DNA from: Strongylocentrotus droebachiensis
Lineage: Eukaryota > Echinodermata > Echinoidea > Camarodonta > Strongylocentrotidae
NCBI GenBank assembly: GCA_035222895.1
Contig: JAVYIG010002731.1
Coordinates: forward strand, 38,501-102,500
Direction of reading: 5' to 3'
Length of the DNA: 64,000 nt
The position numbers and the translations under genes were made by a program. The notes under the pieces are model-generated. The model was not told where the DNA came from, ran no database searches, and saw only the letters and a list, made by a program, of their open reading frames with translations. Of this stretch, positions 25,192 to 35,526 are shown piece by piece; position 1 is the stretch's first letter, and the number at the start of each line of letters is the position of its first letter.

Positions 25192-26094
25192 ATGAAATGT
25201 CCCCAGACCTCGAAAGAAAAGTGCTTTTACTGATCCCAGATTGTCGTCAAACAGATCCCTTTTCTTCCCAAGCCAGTTGCTTTCTGTCTAGATCCAACGT
25301 GTTTCAGGAAGGCGTTCAATGTGTCTCCGGCTTTTAAGTCTTACTCCAGAGACTAGAAAACATTTGGCAGAGGAAAGGGGCACCCATTTTGAATTGTTTT
25401 GCAATACATCGAAAGGCGAACAAAGCTGAAGCTCGTGACTTTCAATTCTCGTTTTGCTGCTGTTCTAAAATGTGATCTCCAGCCTTTCATGTTTCCGAAC
25501 ATACCGCTTGAGGGGGTATTGGTGTAGAAAAAGGAATCCCTTTGGCGGCTTTTCTATAAGTGACCCTTGAATAAATACAAACTGGCTGGTACTCAAGACG
25601 ACATTGTAGGGCTCCGAAGTACGTCATGAATTGATGACTAAATTTGACAAAAACAGGTTGACCTTCAGTTTCAGTTTACAGTTTAATTTAGTTTATTTTA
25701 CATGAAAAAACAATGCATAAACAAAACATAACATATTTACAAAAATTGATATTCATGAATATTAAAGACATCTATACAGCATAAGTTTGTATCGCATTTA
25801 CACAATTATTTTGAAATTACATGTGAAAAAGGAAACTTGATAAAAATGCATAATATGCATAATGCATACAGTTTAAGTTCCTCACTTTAATTTTTAAACA
25901 GTGTCATTCATAATCAGGTAGAAGTATATTAATTAAAAATTAAAGTTACAGTTCAGTTCAGTTTATTTTACATCTAATAAAAAATGTACACATGTACAAC
26001 AATATAACATCCAAATACAATGATATAAAACGTATACAGACAAAAACAACGAAATTATATGGATGATGGATGTAAGCAAAAAGAGAAATAAGAA
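25192..26094. other. Non-genic DNA with a repeated TTTACAT block
   Basis: A GTTTATTTTACAT-led AT-rich block near 25692 recurs near 25959, suggesting repeated retroposon 3' ends or a diverged duplication. No coding feature is present. Confidence 0.35.
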
Positions 26095-26096
26095 TA

Positions 26097-26541
26097 CACT
26101 CTAAATTACAGGGATTTAAAATTTAAATCTTAAGCCGGATTTGAATGAAATTAAATCCATAAAGATTGATTTTTAATCTTAAAAGATTGCTAAACTGGTT
26201 CTTAATCCGAGTTTCAAATATATTTTTTTCAATCCCAAAAGATTAAAAAAAGTTCCGAAAATTAACGGCAAATTGACCAATCCTGGCGATAAGATTTTGT
26301 CACATGACAAAGAAGTCCCAAAAAGGATTGCTTTTAAATCTTTATCAGGGTTAATTTTAATCTAGAAAGATTTATAATATAAATCTTTTGAACTTATTTT
26401 TTAATCCTTTACAGATTAAAACTTTTTAATCCTAGCGAAGATTAATTTTAAATCCACATCGATTGGTCCCTACCTACAGTACATGAAAGATTTAAAAATA
26501 AATCCTATAGATTTAAATTTAAATCCCTGTAATTTAGAGTG
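26097..26541. mobile_element. TA-flanked MITE with internal ATTAAA repeats
   Basis: The termini CACTCTAAATTACAGGGATT and AATCCCTGTAATTTAGAGTG are a perfect 20-bp inverted repeat flanked by TA (26095-26096, 26542-26543). The 445-bp interior is built largely of degenerate AGATTAAAA / TTTTAATC words. The design parallels the element at 7785-9188: a CACT start, TA flanks and TTAATC-rich subterminal repeats. It is non-coding. Confidence 0.92.
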
Positions 26542-26543
26542 TA

Positions 26544-26885
26544 GGAGGTAAAGACTGGGAGTCAGAAGAAGAATGAGAAGAGAGAAAAAGGAAGTTTTAA
26601 AATAGATTGTTCAAGGTCGGGAGTCACAGTGGGGAAAAATAATTTAGTTCATTAAACGTACGAATTCAATAATAACAATTTACTATTGTTTTGGAGCTGC
26701 CACAGATTTAGCTGTTTCAGATTCGGAACAATGTTGTTCCATCGGATCGTGTTGCATGTCGCGTTGGAATGTATGTATAGCGTCAATTTCTGTAAAGAGT
26801 TCAAGTATTGCTGATGGGAGTTTTTGGCGGGATAACTGAAAAACCAATATGCCAAGATTGGAAAAGTATAATCTTTAACTAACTC
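26544..26885. other. Non-genic DNA
   Basis: No feature was recognised between the MITE and the purine-rich tract. Confidence 0.4.
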
Positions 26886-27290
26886 ATGTAAATCAAAGTA
26901 GAGATAAAGAGAAGGGGAGAACAGGAAGAAGAAGAAAAAGAAGACAAAGAAGAGAGAGAGAGTGTGTGTAGGGTAGAGGTAGAAAAATATGGTGGAAGAG
27001 AGACAGAGAGAGAGAGAGAGGGAGGGACACCATTGCGCGATTGGTAGAGAGAGGGATTGAGAAGAAGAGAAAAGGGTAAGCGAGGGGGGAGGATAAGATA
27101 AATAATAGAGATAAGATCAAAACGGAAAAGGAAAACAAATTTGGCGAGAATTGAAGGAGAAAGACAAACAAAATATGAGAAACAGAATGTAGAGAAAGAT
27201 TGAATCAAGAGAGGAAAATAGAGGAAACAGCTTAATAAAGAGAGAGAGAGAGAGAGATAGGGGGGGGGGGTGACTAAGATAATACTTAAG
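26886..27290. repeat. Purine-rich (GA)n tract
   Basis: About 400 bases are almost wholly A/G on the plus strand, with GAGAGA runs and a G10 run near 27260. The minus-strand Ser/Leu open frames are artefacts of this composition. Confidence 0.92.
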
Positions 27291-28240
27291 AAAAGTAAAT
27301 TTATACAAGAAGTACAAAGTAGAACGAATTGCTTTTAAGCATTTCTGTAACTGTATTTTCGAAAGTCAAGTATTTAGAATGACACATTTCCATCATTTTG
27401 ATCATCGTTGTTTCATATCTACCATAGTTAACTCCTACCCGCAAACAGTTGGTGTATTAAGGACATTCACACCTACAGAAAAAGTGAAATTTTAAGATCG
27501 ATTGTTGCATCGTGATCCAAATATCGTTTTGTTTGCGTGTGTGGACAGAATAATTTCACTAATCTCAGAATAATCGCGATATCTAATTTGCCGTACGCTG
27601 TTTGTGAATGGTATGGAGACCGTCGTGATTCACGCGTGCGCAGTTTGGACGTTCTTGCCGTCGAGCGAGAATTCTCCCTGTTTGTGAATGCTCGAATCGA
27701 TCTTTGCATCGCGATCCAAATCGCGCTATTAAAATTGTTATGTGAGAACGGGCCTATTGTCTGAACTGAGTCAAAATAACAATTACATATCATGAATATT
27801 TCCCGGTAAAATCATCGCATCCTAATCCGTACCCTTTGTCGAATCACCTTCGTGCATCCGGGTTTTTGTATTTCAAACACGTCAGCTTTGTTGGGGAAAA
27901 ACCCAATATGGAAGAAAACTACAAAAAGTAGAGGTGAACTGCCCCCTGAAACATAACTCCTTATGCAGAAGAATATTTGTATTACTTGGAAAAAATTAAA
28001 CTTTATTCGTCGCTGTATTAAAGATTCAAGAACCAAATTTGTATTCACAATCCCGTGGGTGGTTCGCGGTTTGAAGTCCATCACCAATAATATTTTGAAG
28101 TGTTCTTTGTTTCCTCCCAGGCAAGTCACACAGAAGTCTTATTTCTAAGAAATATTATTGCAGTTATAATATAATGTCAAGTGGGAGATACCACGTGTGT
28201 GCGTACATGGGTACGATGTATAGATTTATACAGTGAGATA
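27291..28240. other. Non-genic DNA, possible decayed MITE
   Basis: The words GATCGATTGTTGCATCGTGATCC (about 27497) and CGATCTTTGCATCGCGATCC (about 27698) are related direct repeats about 200 bases apart in a GC-richer patch ending GAACGGGCC. This may be a degraded element, but no matching ends were found. Confidence 0.35.
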
Positions 28241-28484
28241 TATATAGAGAGAGAGAGAAAGAAAGAGAGAGAGAGAGAGAGAGGTTGTGGTGAAACTAAG
28301 TGAAATGGTATGCGGATGAATAACGATTGCAAGGCAGAGATAGACATAGAGAGAGACTCAAAGAAGAGGGTAGGAGAGGGAGAGACAGTAAGAGAGAGGG
28401 AGGGTGAGATCGTGGTGGTGATGGGGGAGGGGGTATCTATAACGAGCGACAGAGAGGAGAAGACTTTACATAGACTAGAATGAA
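28241..28484. repeat. (GA)n-rich tract beside the hAT insertion
   Basis: GAGAGA runs and GA-rich DNA extend up to the left target-site duplication of the composite element. Confidence 0.85.
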
Positions 28485-28492
28485 CCTGTATC
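28485..28492. repeat. 8-bp target-site duplication, left
   Basis: CCTGTATC here is repeated exactly at 34864-34871, immediately outside the other end of the composite element. An 8-bp duplication is the hAT signature. Confidence 0.9.
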
Positions 28493-28579
28493 CAGGGGCG
28501 TCGCCAAAGGGGGGGTGTGGGGGGGTGCGACACCCCCCCCCACCTGTCAGGATATTGTCGGTAAAATTGCGCTGCCGTC

Positions 28580-28790
28580 GGGAAAAAAGAAAAGGAAAAG
28601 AAAAGAAAGAAAGGGGAAGAAAAAAAAAGAGAAGAAAAAAAGAGAAAAAAGAAAAAGAGGGAGGAGAGGAAAGAAAGGAAAAAAAAAAGAAAAGAAAGAA
28701 AAGGAAAAAAAGAAGAAAAAAGAGAAAAAGGGAAACAAAAGAAACGGGGGATGAAAGAGAGGGGAGGTAAGAGTCTGAGAGAGGAGGAGT
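28580..28790. repeat. Purine-rich (GAAAA)n segment inside the hAT
   Basis: Nearly pure A/G on the plus strand. It yields Lys/Glu/Arg-only (plus) and Phe/Ser/Leu-only (minus) frames that are not genes. Confidence 0.92.
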
Positions 28791-28865
28791 GGGAGTACAA
28801 GAGAGAAGGGGGTTGTTGGGTGGAGTCGTCTCGTCGATAGAGCAAGAAAAACATGGGTAAATATG

Positions 28866-28904
28866 CTGCTGTGTCGGGTCAGCTGTGTCGGGTCAGCTGT
28901 GTCG
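28866..28904. repeat. 14-bp short tandem repeat
   Basis: GCTGTGTCGGGTCA is repeated about 2.5 times. Confidence 0.85.
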
Positions 28905-29119
28905 GTATTCTTGCTCGATCCTCGTGTACTATATCAATGCAGAAGTTTGAAGTCGGTGAGATGTATATTGTCGGTCGGCCGACATGTTTTTTTCCCTACG
29001 TACTGTGACTTTTTATCCGCTGTGACGACTTCGAGAGTGACTACAACTACAATACTTGTATTTTCTCGCAGTTTCACTTTCCTATAATATAAGCTAAAGA
29101 AATCAGAGGTTTAACATTT

Positions 29120-31034
29120 TCGGGAAACTAAATTCAAACAAAATTTAAGAGTCAACAACGGTACGACGAATCGTCTTCCTTTCTCTATATTGTGATTAAA
29201 CGCCAAAAATTCCGCGCTTCGCGAGGAAGGGAAACACTTTATTTAGCCGAGTCGAGAACGGCACAACGAATCGTGTTCTTTCTCTAATAATTTAAAGAAA
29301 CGTCAAAGCTTCCGCGCTTCGCGCGAGAGGGGGAAACTGAGTTCAGACAAAATTAATGGGGCTTATTAAGAGTCGAGAACGGTACAACGAATCGTGTTCT
29401 TTCTCTAATAATTTAAGGAAACGTCAAAGGTTCCGCGCTTCGCGCTAGAGGGAGAAACTAAATTCAGATGAATAGGGCTGATTAGAGTCGAAAACGGTAC
29501 GACGAATCGTCTTCCTTTCTCTATATTGTGATTAAACGCCCAAAATTTCGCGCTTCGCGCGAAAGGGAAACACTTCATTAAGATGAGTCCAGAACGGTAC
29601 AACCAATCGTGTTCTTTCTCTCATAATTTAAGGAAACGTCAAAGCTTCCGCGCTTTGCGCGAGAGGGGGAAACTGAATTCAGATGAATAAGGCTGATTTG
29701 AGTCGAAAACGGAACGACGAATCGTCTTCCTTTCTCTGTATTGTGATTAAACGCCCAAAATGTTGCGCTTCGCGCGGAAGGGGGAAACTCTACATTTAGA
29801 CAAGTCGAGAACGGAACAACGAATCGTGTTCTTTCTCTAATAATTTAAGGAAAGCGTCAAGGAAGAAACTGAATTCAGATTAATAGGGCTTATTAAGAGT
29901 CGAAAACGGTACAACGAATCGTCTTCTTTCTCTGTATTGTGATTAAACGCCCAAAATGTTGCGCTTCGCGCGGAAGGGGAAACTCTACATTTAGACAAGT
30001 CGAGAACGGAACAACGAATCGTGTTCTTTCTCTAATAATTTAAGGAAAGCGTCAAGGAAGAAACTGAATTCAGATTAATAGGGCTTATTAAGAGTCGAAA
30101 ACGGTACAACGAATCGTCTTCTTTCTCTGTATTGTGATTAAACGCCCAAAATGTTGCGCTTCGCGCGGAAGGGGAAACTCTACATTTAGACAAGTCGAGA
30201 ACGGAACAACGAATCGTGTTCTTTCTCTAATAATTTAAGGAAACGTCAAAGCTTCCGCGCTTCGCGCGAGAGGGAGGAACTGAATTCAGATGAATAGGGC
30301 TTAATAAGAGTCGAAAACGGTACGACGAATCGTCTTCCTTTCTCTATATTATAAAATGCCAAAAATCCCGCGCTTTGCGCGGAAGGAGAAAATTGCATTT
30401 AGACGAGTAGAAAACGGTACAACGAATCGTCTTCTTTCTCTATTAATTTAAGGAAACGTCAAAGCTTCCGCGCTTCGCGCTAAAGGGGAAAACTGAATTC
30501 AGACAATTAGGGCTTATTAAGAGTCGAAAACGGTACAACGAATCGTCTTCTTTCTCTAATAATTTAAGGAAACGTCAAAGGTTCCGCGCTTTGCGCGAGA
30601 GGGAGAAACTGAATAATTAGGGCTTTTTAAGAGTCGAAAACGATACAGCGAATCGTCCTCTTTCTCTAATAATTTAAGGAAACGTCAAAGGTTCCGCGCT
30701 TCGCGCGAGAGGGAGAAACTGAATTCAGATGAATTGGGCTTAATTAGAGTCCAAAACGGTACGACGAATCGTCTTCATTTCTCTATATTGTGAAATGCCA
30801 AAAACTCCACGCTTTGCGCGGAAGGGGAAAACGTCATTTAGACGAGTCGAGAACGGTTCAACGAATCGTCTTCTTTCTCTAATAATGTAAGGAAACGTCA
30901 AAGCTTTCGCGCTTCGCGCGGAAGGAGGGGGGGATATTCATTCAGACAAGGATAAACAGTCGAGAACGGTACAATAAAATCGTCTTCTTTTCCTAATAAT
31001 TTAAGGAAACGTCTAAGATTCCGCGCTTCGCGCG
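29120..31034. repeat. ~106-bp satellite array (~18 units)
   Basis: Units share GTCGA(G/A)AACGG, ACGAATCGT, TTCTTTCTCTA and GCGCTTCGCGC in fixed order. Two unit types tend to alternate: one with ATTGTGATTAAACGCC, the other with AATAATTTAAGGAAACGTC. Near 29899-30290 a dimer of about 195 bp recurs almost unchanged, suggesting recent amplification of dimers. Each unit carries the hairpin CGCGC-TTC-GCGCG and a near-palindrome around ACGAATCGT. The array is wholly inside the hAT element and has no coding content. Confidence 0.95.
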
Positions 31035-31170
31035 AGTGTGTGTGTGTGTGTATTGGAGTTTTACAGACGTGTATCAATCAGATATGATTATTTTTTTTGG
31101 TGGACAGTTGTTAAAATCGATCTTTGATTTATCATTATTGATTTACGAGAGGCCTATCCGCTCTTTTAAG

Positions 31171-31501
31171 TGATTCAGTGATTCGGTTGCTCACTACCAC
31201 CCCTCCCTTAAATAATATCCTAGTTTCGCGCCTGCATTAAAATATATAGCTATGATGCTGACTAAGTTGACGAAATAATTCGTATATTTTTGTTGTCGAG
31301 GAAAATGACCATTTGCGCATACGCAAGTACTATAGATAGTCCATAGGAAAAACAATTTAGCCTTCGGCCCCAGGTTTATAGGGTAAAATTTGTAGATATT
31401 GGACATTTAATTTTGTCGGTAATTGATGGCTAGTTTTGTCGGTAATCGTTGACCTCTACACCCCCCCCCCCCCCCACTGAAAAAGGTCTAGCGACGCCCC
31501 T
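31171..31501. repeat. hAT right-end copy 1 (internal)
   Basis: About 330 bases, from GTGATTC...GTTGCTCACTACC to C15-ACTGAAAAAGG and GCGACGCCCCT, match 34532-34863 with scattered differences. The base after GCGACGCCCCT is T rather than G, and no CCTGTATC follows, so this terminus is not the partner of the left end. It abuts LINE sequence directly. Confidence 0.92.
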
Positions 31502-31735
31502 TGGCATCACTGAGGGACTCCTCCAACTTCACAAAAGACTGGTTCTGGGTGGCGATGCAGAGATCATCGGCGTAGAGGAAGCTCCTGGTGTTTGGGTGGA
31601 TCGGTTGGTCATTCGTGTACACGTTAAAGAGTAACGATGCGAGCACACTTCCTTGTGGTAGGCCATTTTTCTGTCTGCGCCATCTGCTGCGATTCCCATT
31701 GAGAACCACAAAATATCGCCGATTGGACAGCAACG
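31502..31735 (-). pseudogene. RT fragment, YADD region
   Basis: This encodes LLSNRRYFVVLNG, NGLPQGSVLASLLFN and FLYADDLCIATQN, the palm core with the YADD catalytic box, continuing to KLEESLSDA before running into the hAT terminus. The reading is open throughout this piece. Confidence 0.9.
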
Positions 31736-33100
31736 AAAGAACGAAATTTCAAAAAGAAATCAAATTATTTACAATAACAGATGTATCCGCATTCAGGGGC
31801 AATTATATTTCCATGAAGACTTATTTCTGAAAAATGTTTTTAAAATACATCATATTGTTGATAAGAAAGGTGAATTGAAATCTATCACAGAATTTAAGAA
31901 AATGGGTTTAAACAACATAGAAATAAATATAATAAAACAGTTATATGAAGGCATTCCATTCTCATGGAAAACTCTTTTGAATATATATGAACATCCATGT
32001 GAGGATACTGAATTAAGTTTAGAATTCATTATTAACGGAAACCCTCACTCTTTGCAAGGCATAACATCAAAATATATCTATAGTATATTGTTAAAAATGA
32101 GAACGGAAAAATCTTATGCTACATGCAACTTAGAACGTACATACAATATGGTCGAAAATGACACGAGAACAATTTTCTTAAGACCCCGAAAATCCACTCT
32201 AGACAGAAAGCTGAGGGAATTTCAATATAAAATGTTATATAATTTAATTTATACAAATTAAGCATCTTTACACTTTCAAACATGCAGTGAGCAATCTTTG
32301 CTCCTTTTGCAATAAACACGAAGAAACCTATGAGCATCTGTTTTTTACCTGTGAAAAGGTAGCAAATATTTGGAAGGACTGCGGTGACCTTTTTGATTTA
32401 TCAGCCTTAAAAAATCTACATTGGCAAGAAATTCATATCGGGATAAAAAGATCTAATGCGGGAGAAGAACAACTGTTAAATCTTTTAACAAAACATATGA
32501 TTTTTAAATATAGTTCAACTAAAAATAGACCCCCAAGTCCTCAAGAAATTAAAAAAAGAATTATAGAAAATAGGCAAGAAGAAAAGTAATTGGCGGGGGA
32601 GAGAGGCACTTTAACACTTTAGCACTTCAAAAAATGGGACAACTTCCATAGTTAAGGACGGCGAGGCAAATACTTCTTTCTCAGACTCAGACATTTTTTT
32701 TTTTTTTTTTTTTTTAATATTTAATTTGGTCTTAAGGAAAAGGAAGAGACAGGATTTCCAACAAATATGTAGATGTGAATGCTCCGGAAGGGAAGGGGGA
32801 TTTGTTGAGATTTGGAATGAAGGGGGAGGGGGATATGTCAGTTTGTATGTGTGTCTGAGTATGTGAGCGTGTGTGGTGTGTCTGTCTGTCTGTAGGTAAC
32901 TCTTTGATTTATAATATTCGTTCAGTATAATTCAATGTAAATATTATGTACTGTGTATTAAACTATCTTAAGTATTTTTGAGAGATGTACAATTTTCTTT
33001 ATATTTTAAAATATGTAAATCAATGGAGCTGCATGTTTGTTTGTTATATATTTTGTACTGAATGAATACAATAAAACAATATTACAAAACAAAAAAAAAA
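31736..33100 (+). mobile_element. 5'-truncated L1/Tx1-like LINE nested in the RT
   Basis: This plus-strand insertion carries only the C-terminal part of ORF2, a 3' untranslated region, an AATAAA signal at 33070-33075 and an A10 tail at 33091-33100. It interrupts the host LINE exactly between codons for LIQT and LLSN. The sequence AACG lies on both sides (31732-31735 and 33099-33103, partly merged with the tail), so the target duplication is very short or ambiguous. Severe 5' truncation is usual for LINE insertions. Confidence 0.9.
31745..32589 (+). pseudogene. L1/Tx1-like ORF2 C-terminus
   Basis: The reading runs NNRCIRIQGQLYFHEDLF, KIHHIVDKKGELKSITEFKK, then REFQYKMLYNLIYTN, typical of the Tx1-type ORF2 tail. 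It ends with the zinc-knuckle-like CSFCNKHEETYEHLFFTC (C-x2-C-x8-H-x4-C). One extra base near 32258-32260 shifts the frame between LIYTN and KHLYTFKHA. The reverse-transcriptase core is missing through truncation. The tail RIIENRQEEK ends at a TAA. Confidence 0.85.
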
Positions 33101-33380
33101 CGTCTGGATGAGTCCAGTCAGTCTCACGTCCTTTGTCAGCTCAAAGATCTTCCTGGTAAGGATTCTGTGGTTCACGGTGTCGTAGGCAGCAGAGAGATCA
33201 ACGAAAGCAGCTCCGGTGATTAGCTTACTCTCATACCCGTCCTCAATGAACTGAGTGAGGATTAGGAGTTGGCCAGTGCATGATTTTCCTGGCCTAAACC
33301 CTGCTTGTTCTGGAATGAGATGTTCATCCACGAATGGGGCGATGCGGTTGAGGATAAGCCGCTCGAACAGCTTATGTATG
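33101..33380 (-). pseudogene. RT fragment, catalytic D region
   Basis: This encodes KLFERLILNRIAPFVDEHL, PEQAGFRPGKSCTGQLL and AFVDLSAAYDTVNHRIL, the fingers and first catalytic aspartate of a LINE reverse transcriptase. It stops at LTGLIQT, where the L1/Tx1-like LINE is inserted; the reading resumes as LLSNRRYF at 31735. Confidence 0.88.
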
Positions 33381-34098
33381 GCACAGTAGGGAGATAGGCC
33401 TGTAGCTCTTTGGACTGGCTGCGTCTTTACCAGGCTTCAACAGGGCAATAACTTTGGATTTCCTCCAGAGCTTTGGGATGTTGTTGGTGCCCAAACATTC
33501 GTTGAACATTTTGAGAAGCCAGTTGAGGGCGCCTGGTCTAAGCTGTTTGATCTGCTCGCAGAGGATGTCATCAAGTCCAGCAGCTTTGTTGTTTTTCATT
33601 GCTTTGATGGCAGCAAGCAGTTCGTTCATGGTGAACGGTCTAGTGAAGCCTGGGTCATCTTGAGAGCTTGGAGCGTCTGGGACCTTAGGGAGTCTGGCTC
33701 TTCTGGGGTGATGGTCAGGGTTTCCCCGACCATTCAATAGGAGTTGATGGGCAACTTGGTCAGCAGTGACTTCAGATCTTGGTTGGGCCTTTGTATAGTC
33801 ATTGCCCGGTATCCGGATCGTTTTCCATGCCTTCCTGCTGCTATGTGTCATGTCAGTGGATTGAATGAATTCCTGCCACTTCCTCCTTCTAGATTCACCA
33901 ATTTCCTTGGTCAGATTTTCTCCAGATTCCAGTGTCTCCTGGAGTCCAACTGGAAGTGTTCGATGTAGTCTTCATACATCACCTTGGAGTGGTCCGTCAA
34001 GCCTTGAATGTAGCTTGTGCGACATCCTCGGGGGATATGTTACGCCTTGACGATTTCTTCATCAACTCTACAAAGGTGTCGTAGTTTTGGGGGGTGGC
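33381..34098 (-). pseudogene. RT fragment, N-terminal part
   Basis: Reading down from 34098, recognisable text includes NYDTFVELMKK, then in another frame DHSKVMYEDYIEHFQLD, then WQEFIQSTDMTHSSRKAWKTIR and the RT entry motifs ending SYRPISLLCHT. At least two frame changes are present. The endonuclease domain that normally precedes this region is absent. Confidence 0.85.
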
Positions 34099-34498
34099 AG
34101 GTAGGATTAAGAGTCGAGCACGGTTCAACGAATCGTCTACTTATTTTAATGAAACGCCAAAACTTCGCGCGGGAGGGGCAGAACTGAATTCAGATAAGGA
34201 TTAAGAGTCGAGAACAGAACACCGAATTGTCTGCTTTTTCTCATAATTTAATGAAATGTCAAAGCTTCCGCGCTTTGCACGGGAGGGGGAGAAACTGAAT
34301 TCAGACAAGGATTAACATCGGGAACGGTACAGCAAATCGTCTACATTTTATAATAATTTAATGAAACGTCAAAGCTTTCGCGCGGGAGGAGGGGAAAACT
34401 TCATTCAGACAAGGATTAACAGTCGAGATCGGTACAATAAATCGTTTTCTTTTCCTAATAATTTAAGGAAACGTCTAAGCTTTCACGCTTCGTGCCGG
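34099..34498. repeat. Second satellite block (4 units)
   Basis: Four units of the same family as 29120-31034 resume directly after the LINE. The last unit (AATAAATCG, TTTTCCTAATAATTTAAGG, GTCTAAGC) matches the last unit of the first array (near 30950-31034). Thus the terminal unit and the right end were duplicated together. Confidence 0.9.
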
Positions 34499-34531
34499 AG
34501 GCCTAACACCGACCACCCCCTAATGCGCGCT

Positions 34532-34863
34532 CGTTAAGTGATTCGCTTGCTCACTACCGCCCCTCCCTAAAACAAGATTCTAGCTCCGCACCTGCATTAA
34601 AATATATAGCTTTGATGTTGACTAAGTTGACGAAATAATTCGTATATTTATGTCGTCGAGGAAAATGATCATTTGCGCATACGCAATTACAATAGATAGT
34701 CCATAGGAAAAACAATTTAGCCCTCGGCCCCGGGTTTATAGGGTTAAATTTGTAGATATTGGGACATTTAATTTGTCGGTAATTGGTGGCTAGTGTTGTC
34801 GGTAATCGTTGGCATCTACACCCCCCCCCCCCCCCCACTGAAAAAGGTCTAGCGACGCCCCTG
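34532..34863. repeat. hAT right-end copy 2 (active outer end)
   Basis: This is the same right-end sequence as 31171-31501, ending C16-ACTGAAAAAGG and GCGACGCCCCTG. It is followed directly by the target duplication CCTGTATC (34864-34871), so this is the end used in the last transposition. Confidence 0.92.
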
Positions 34864-34871
34864 CCTGTATC
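34864..34871. repeat. 8-bp target-site duplication, right
   Basis: CCTGTATC, an exact copy of 28485-28492. Confidence 0.9.
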
Positions 34872-35522
34872 TATTGTTTTCATGTGTGGAGAAAAATCAT
34901 CAAAAATTGAACTCATGATCTTCTAGGCGACTATCGCAATTCTAAAATTCACTGTCTTGTATGTATGCTAGGGGTGGGGGGGGGGGGGTCGAGTCGAAAA
35001 ATAGATGGTCAATTGAAACTGCCTGGACTTCATAAATAATTGTTGGACCTTGAGTGGTCTGCAAGCAAGGGTCAACGCCTGCCATGTCTCCATGGTATGC
35101 TGATGAGAGAAATAAGTGATTGAAAACACTGTCGTATTGATCGTTAATTACGCCAAAGCTACGAACTCTCAGGACTTCTTGTTTCCTTCCTGGTTTGAAA
35201 AAGATGAAGTCAGTTTACATGTCTTTTGATTTCTTTTTTTGTGGATAACTTTTTGCCTACTTTAAAATGTTTTCCTTTCTTGTCATCAATCATGACAATG
35301 GATGGGGGGGGGGGGGTGATTGCTCTTAACGATGGGTTAACCATGTCCATAACACATTAGGACCCCCCCCCCCCCGGGCCCCTCCGCCCAGTCCCCAACC
35401 CTTCGTGACTCTTAGGAATGTGTCTACTCTCTAGAGCACCAATTTCCGGATACGCCTTTACAATCTGCACACACCTTTCCTTTATTTTGTCATACTATGT
35501 TTATAGTACTTGTACTTTTCCT
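34872..35522. other. Non-genic DNA with poly-G/poly-C runs
   Basis: G runs near 34978 and 35305 and a C13 run near 35363 punctuate otherwise featureless DNA. The G run at 35305 and the C run at 35363 are complementary and about 50 bases apart. Confidence 0.5.
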
Positions 35523-35526
35523 TTAA

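Larger units (their letters stand above)
31502..34098 (-). mobile_element. LINE (non-LTR) fragment, reverse transcriptase part
   Basis: The minus strand encodes the middle of a non-LTR retrotransposon ORF2. It includes the linker (HSSRKAWKTIR), RT motifs NKAAGLDDI and SYRPISLL, the catalytic AFVDLSAAYDTV, GLPQGSVLASLLFN and FLYADDLCIA. The fragment lacks the AP endonuclease at its 5' side and everything after the YADD region at its 3' side. It ends abruptly at the internal hAT terminus on one side and at satellite DNA on the other. The frame shifts near 33375 (about two bases missing after LCHT) and again near 33998-34010 upstream. It is split by a second LINE at 31736-33100. The clade is not assigned; jockey/CR1/I-like groups are possible. 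Confidence 0.9.
28493..34863. mobile_element. Composite hAT-like transposon (6.4 kb)
   Basis: The terminal inverted repeats CAGGGGCGTCGC and GCGACGCCCCTG are perfect over 12 bases and are bounded by the 8-bp duplication CCTGTATC, the classic hAT arrangement. Just inside the ends are poly-G (left) and poly-C (right) runs. In order the interior holds a purine-rich segment (about 28580-28790), an ~18-unit satellite array, a first right-end copy ending at 31501, LINE reverse-transcriptase sequence split by another LINE, four more satellite units, and a second right-end copy ending at 34863. No transposase is recognisable, so it is non-autonomous. The inner right end lacks the target duplication, so the outer pair of ends is what moved last. 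Confidence 0.88.

Noticed and set aside
28177-28854. A 225-codon minus-strand open frame and overlapping Lys/Glu-rich plus frames
   Set aside because: They are readings of GA-rich simple sequence crossing the left end of the hAT element.
29120-31034. CRISPR-like array
   Set aside because: The spacers are not unique; the whole ~106-bp unit repeats, as in a satellite, and the DNA is animal.
28493-31501. A separate 3-kb hAT element ending at the inner right terminus
   Set aside because: No CCTGTATC or other 8-bp match follows 31501, so this pair of ends does not represent the last insertion; it may be an ancestral form.
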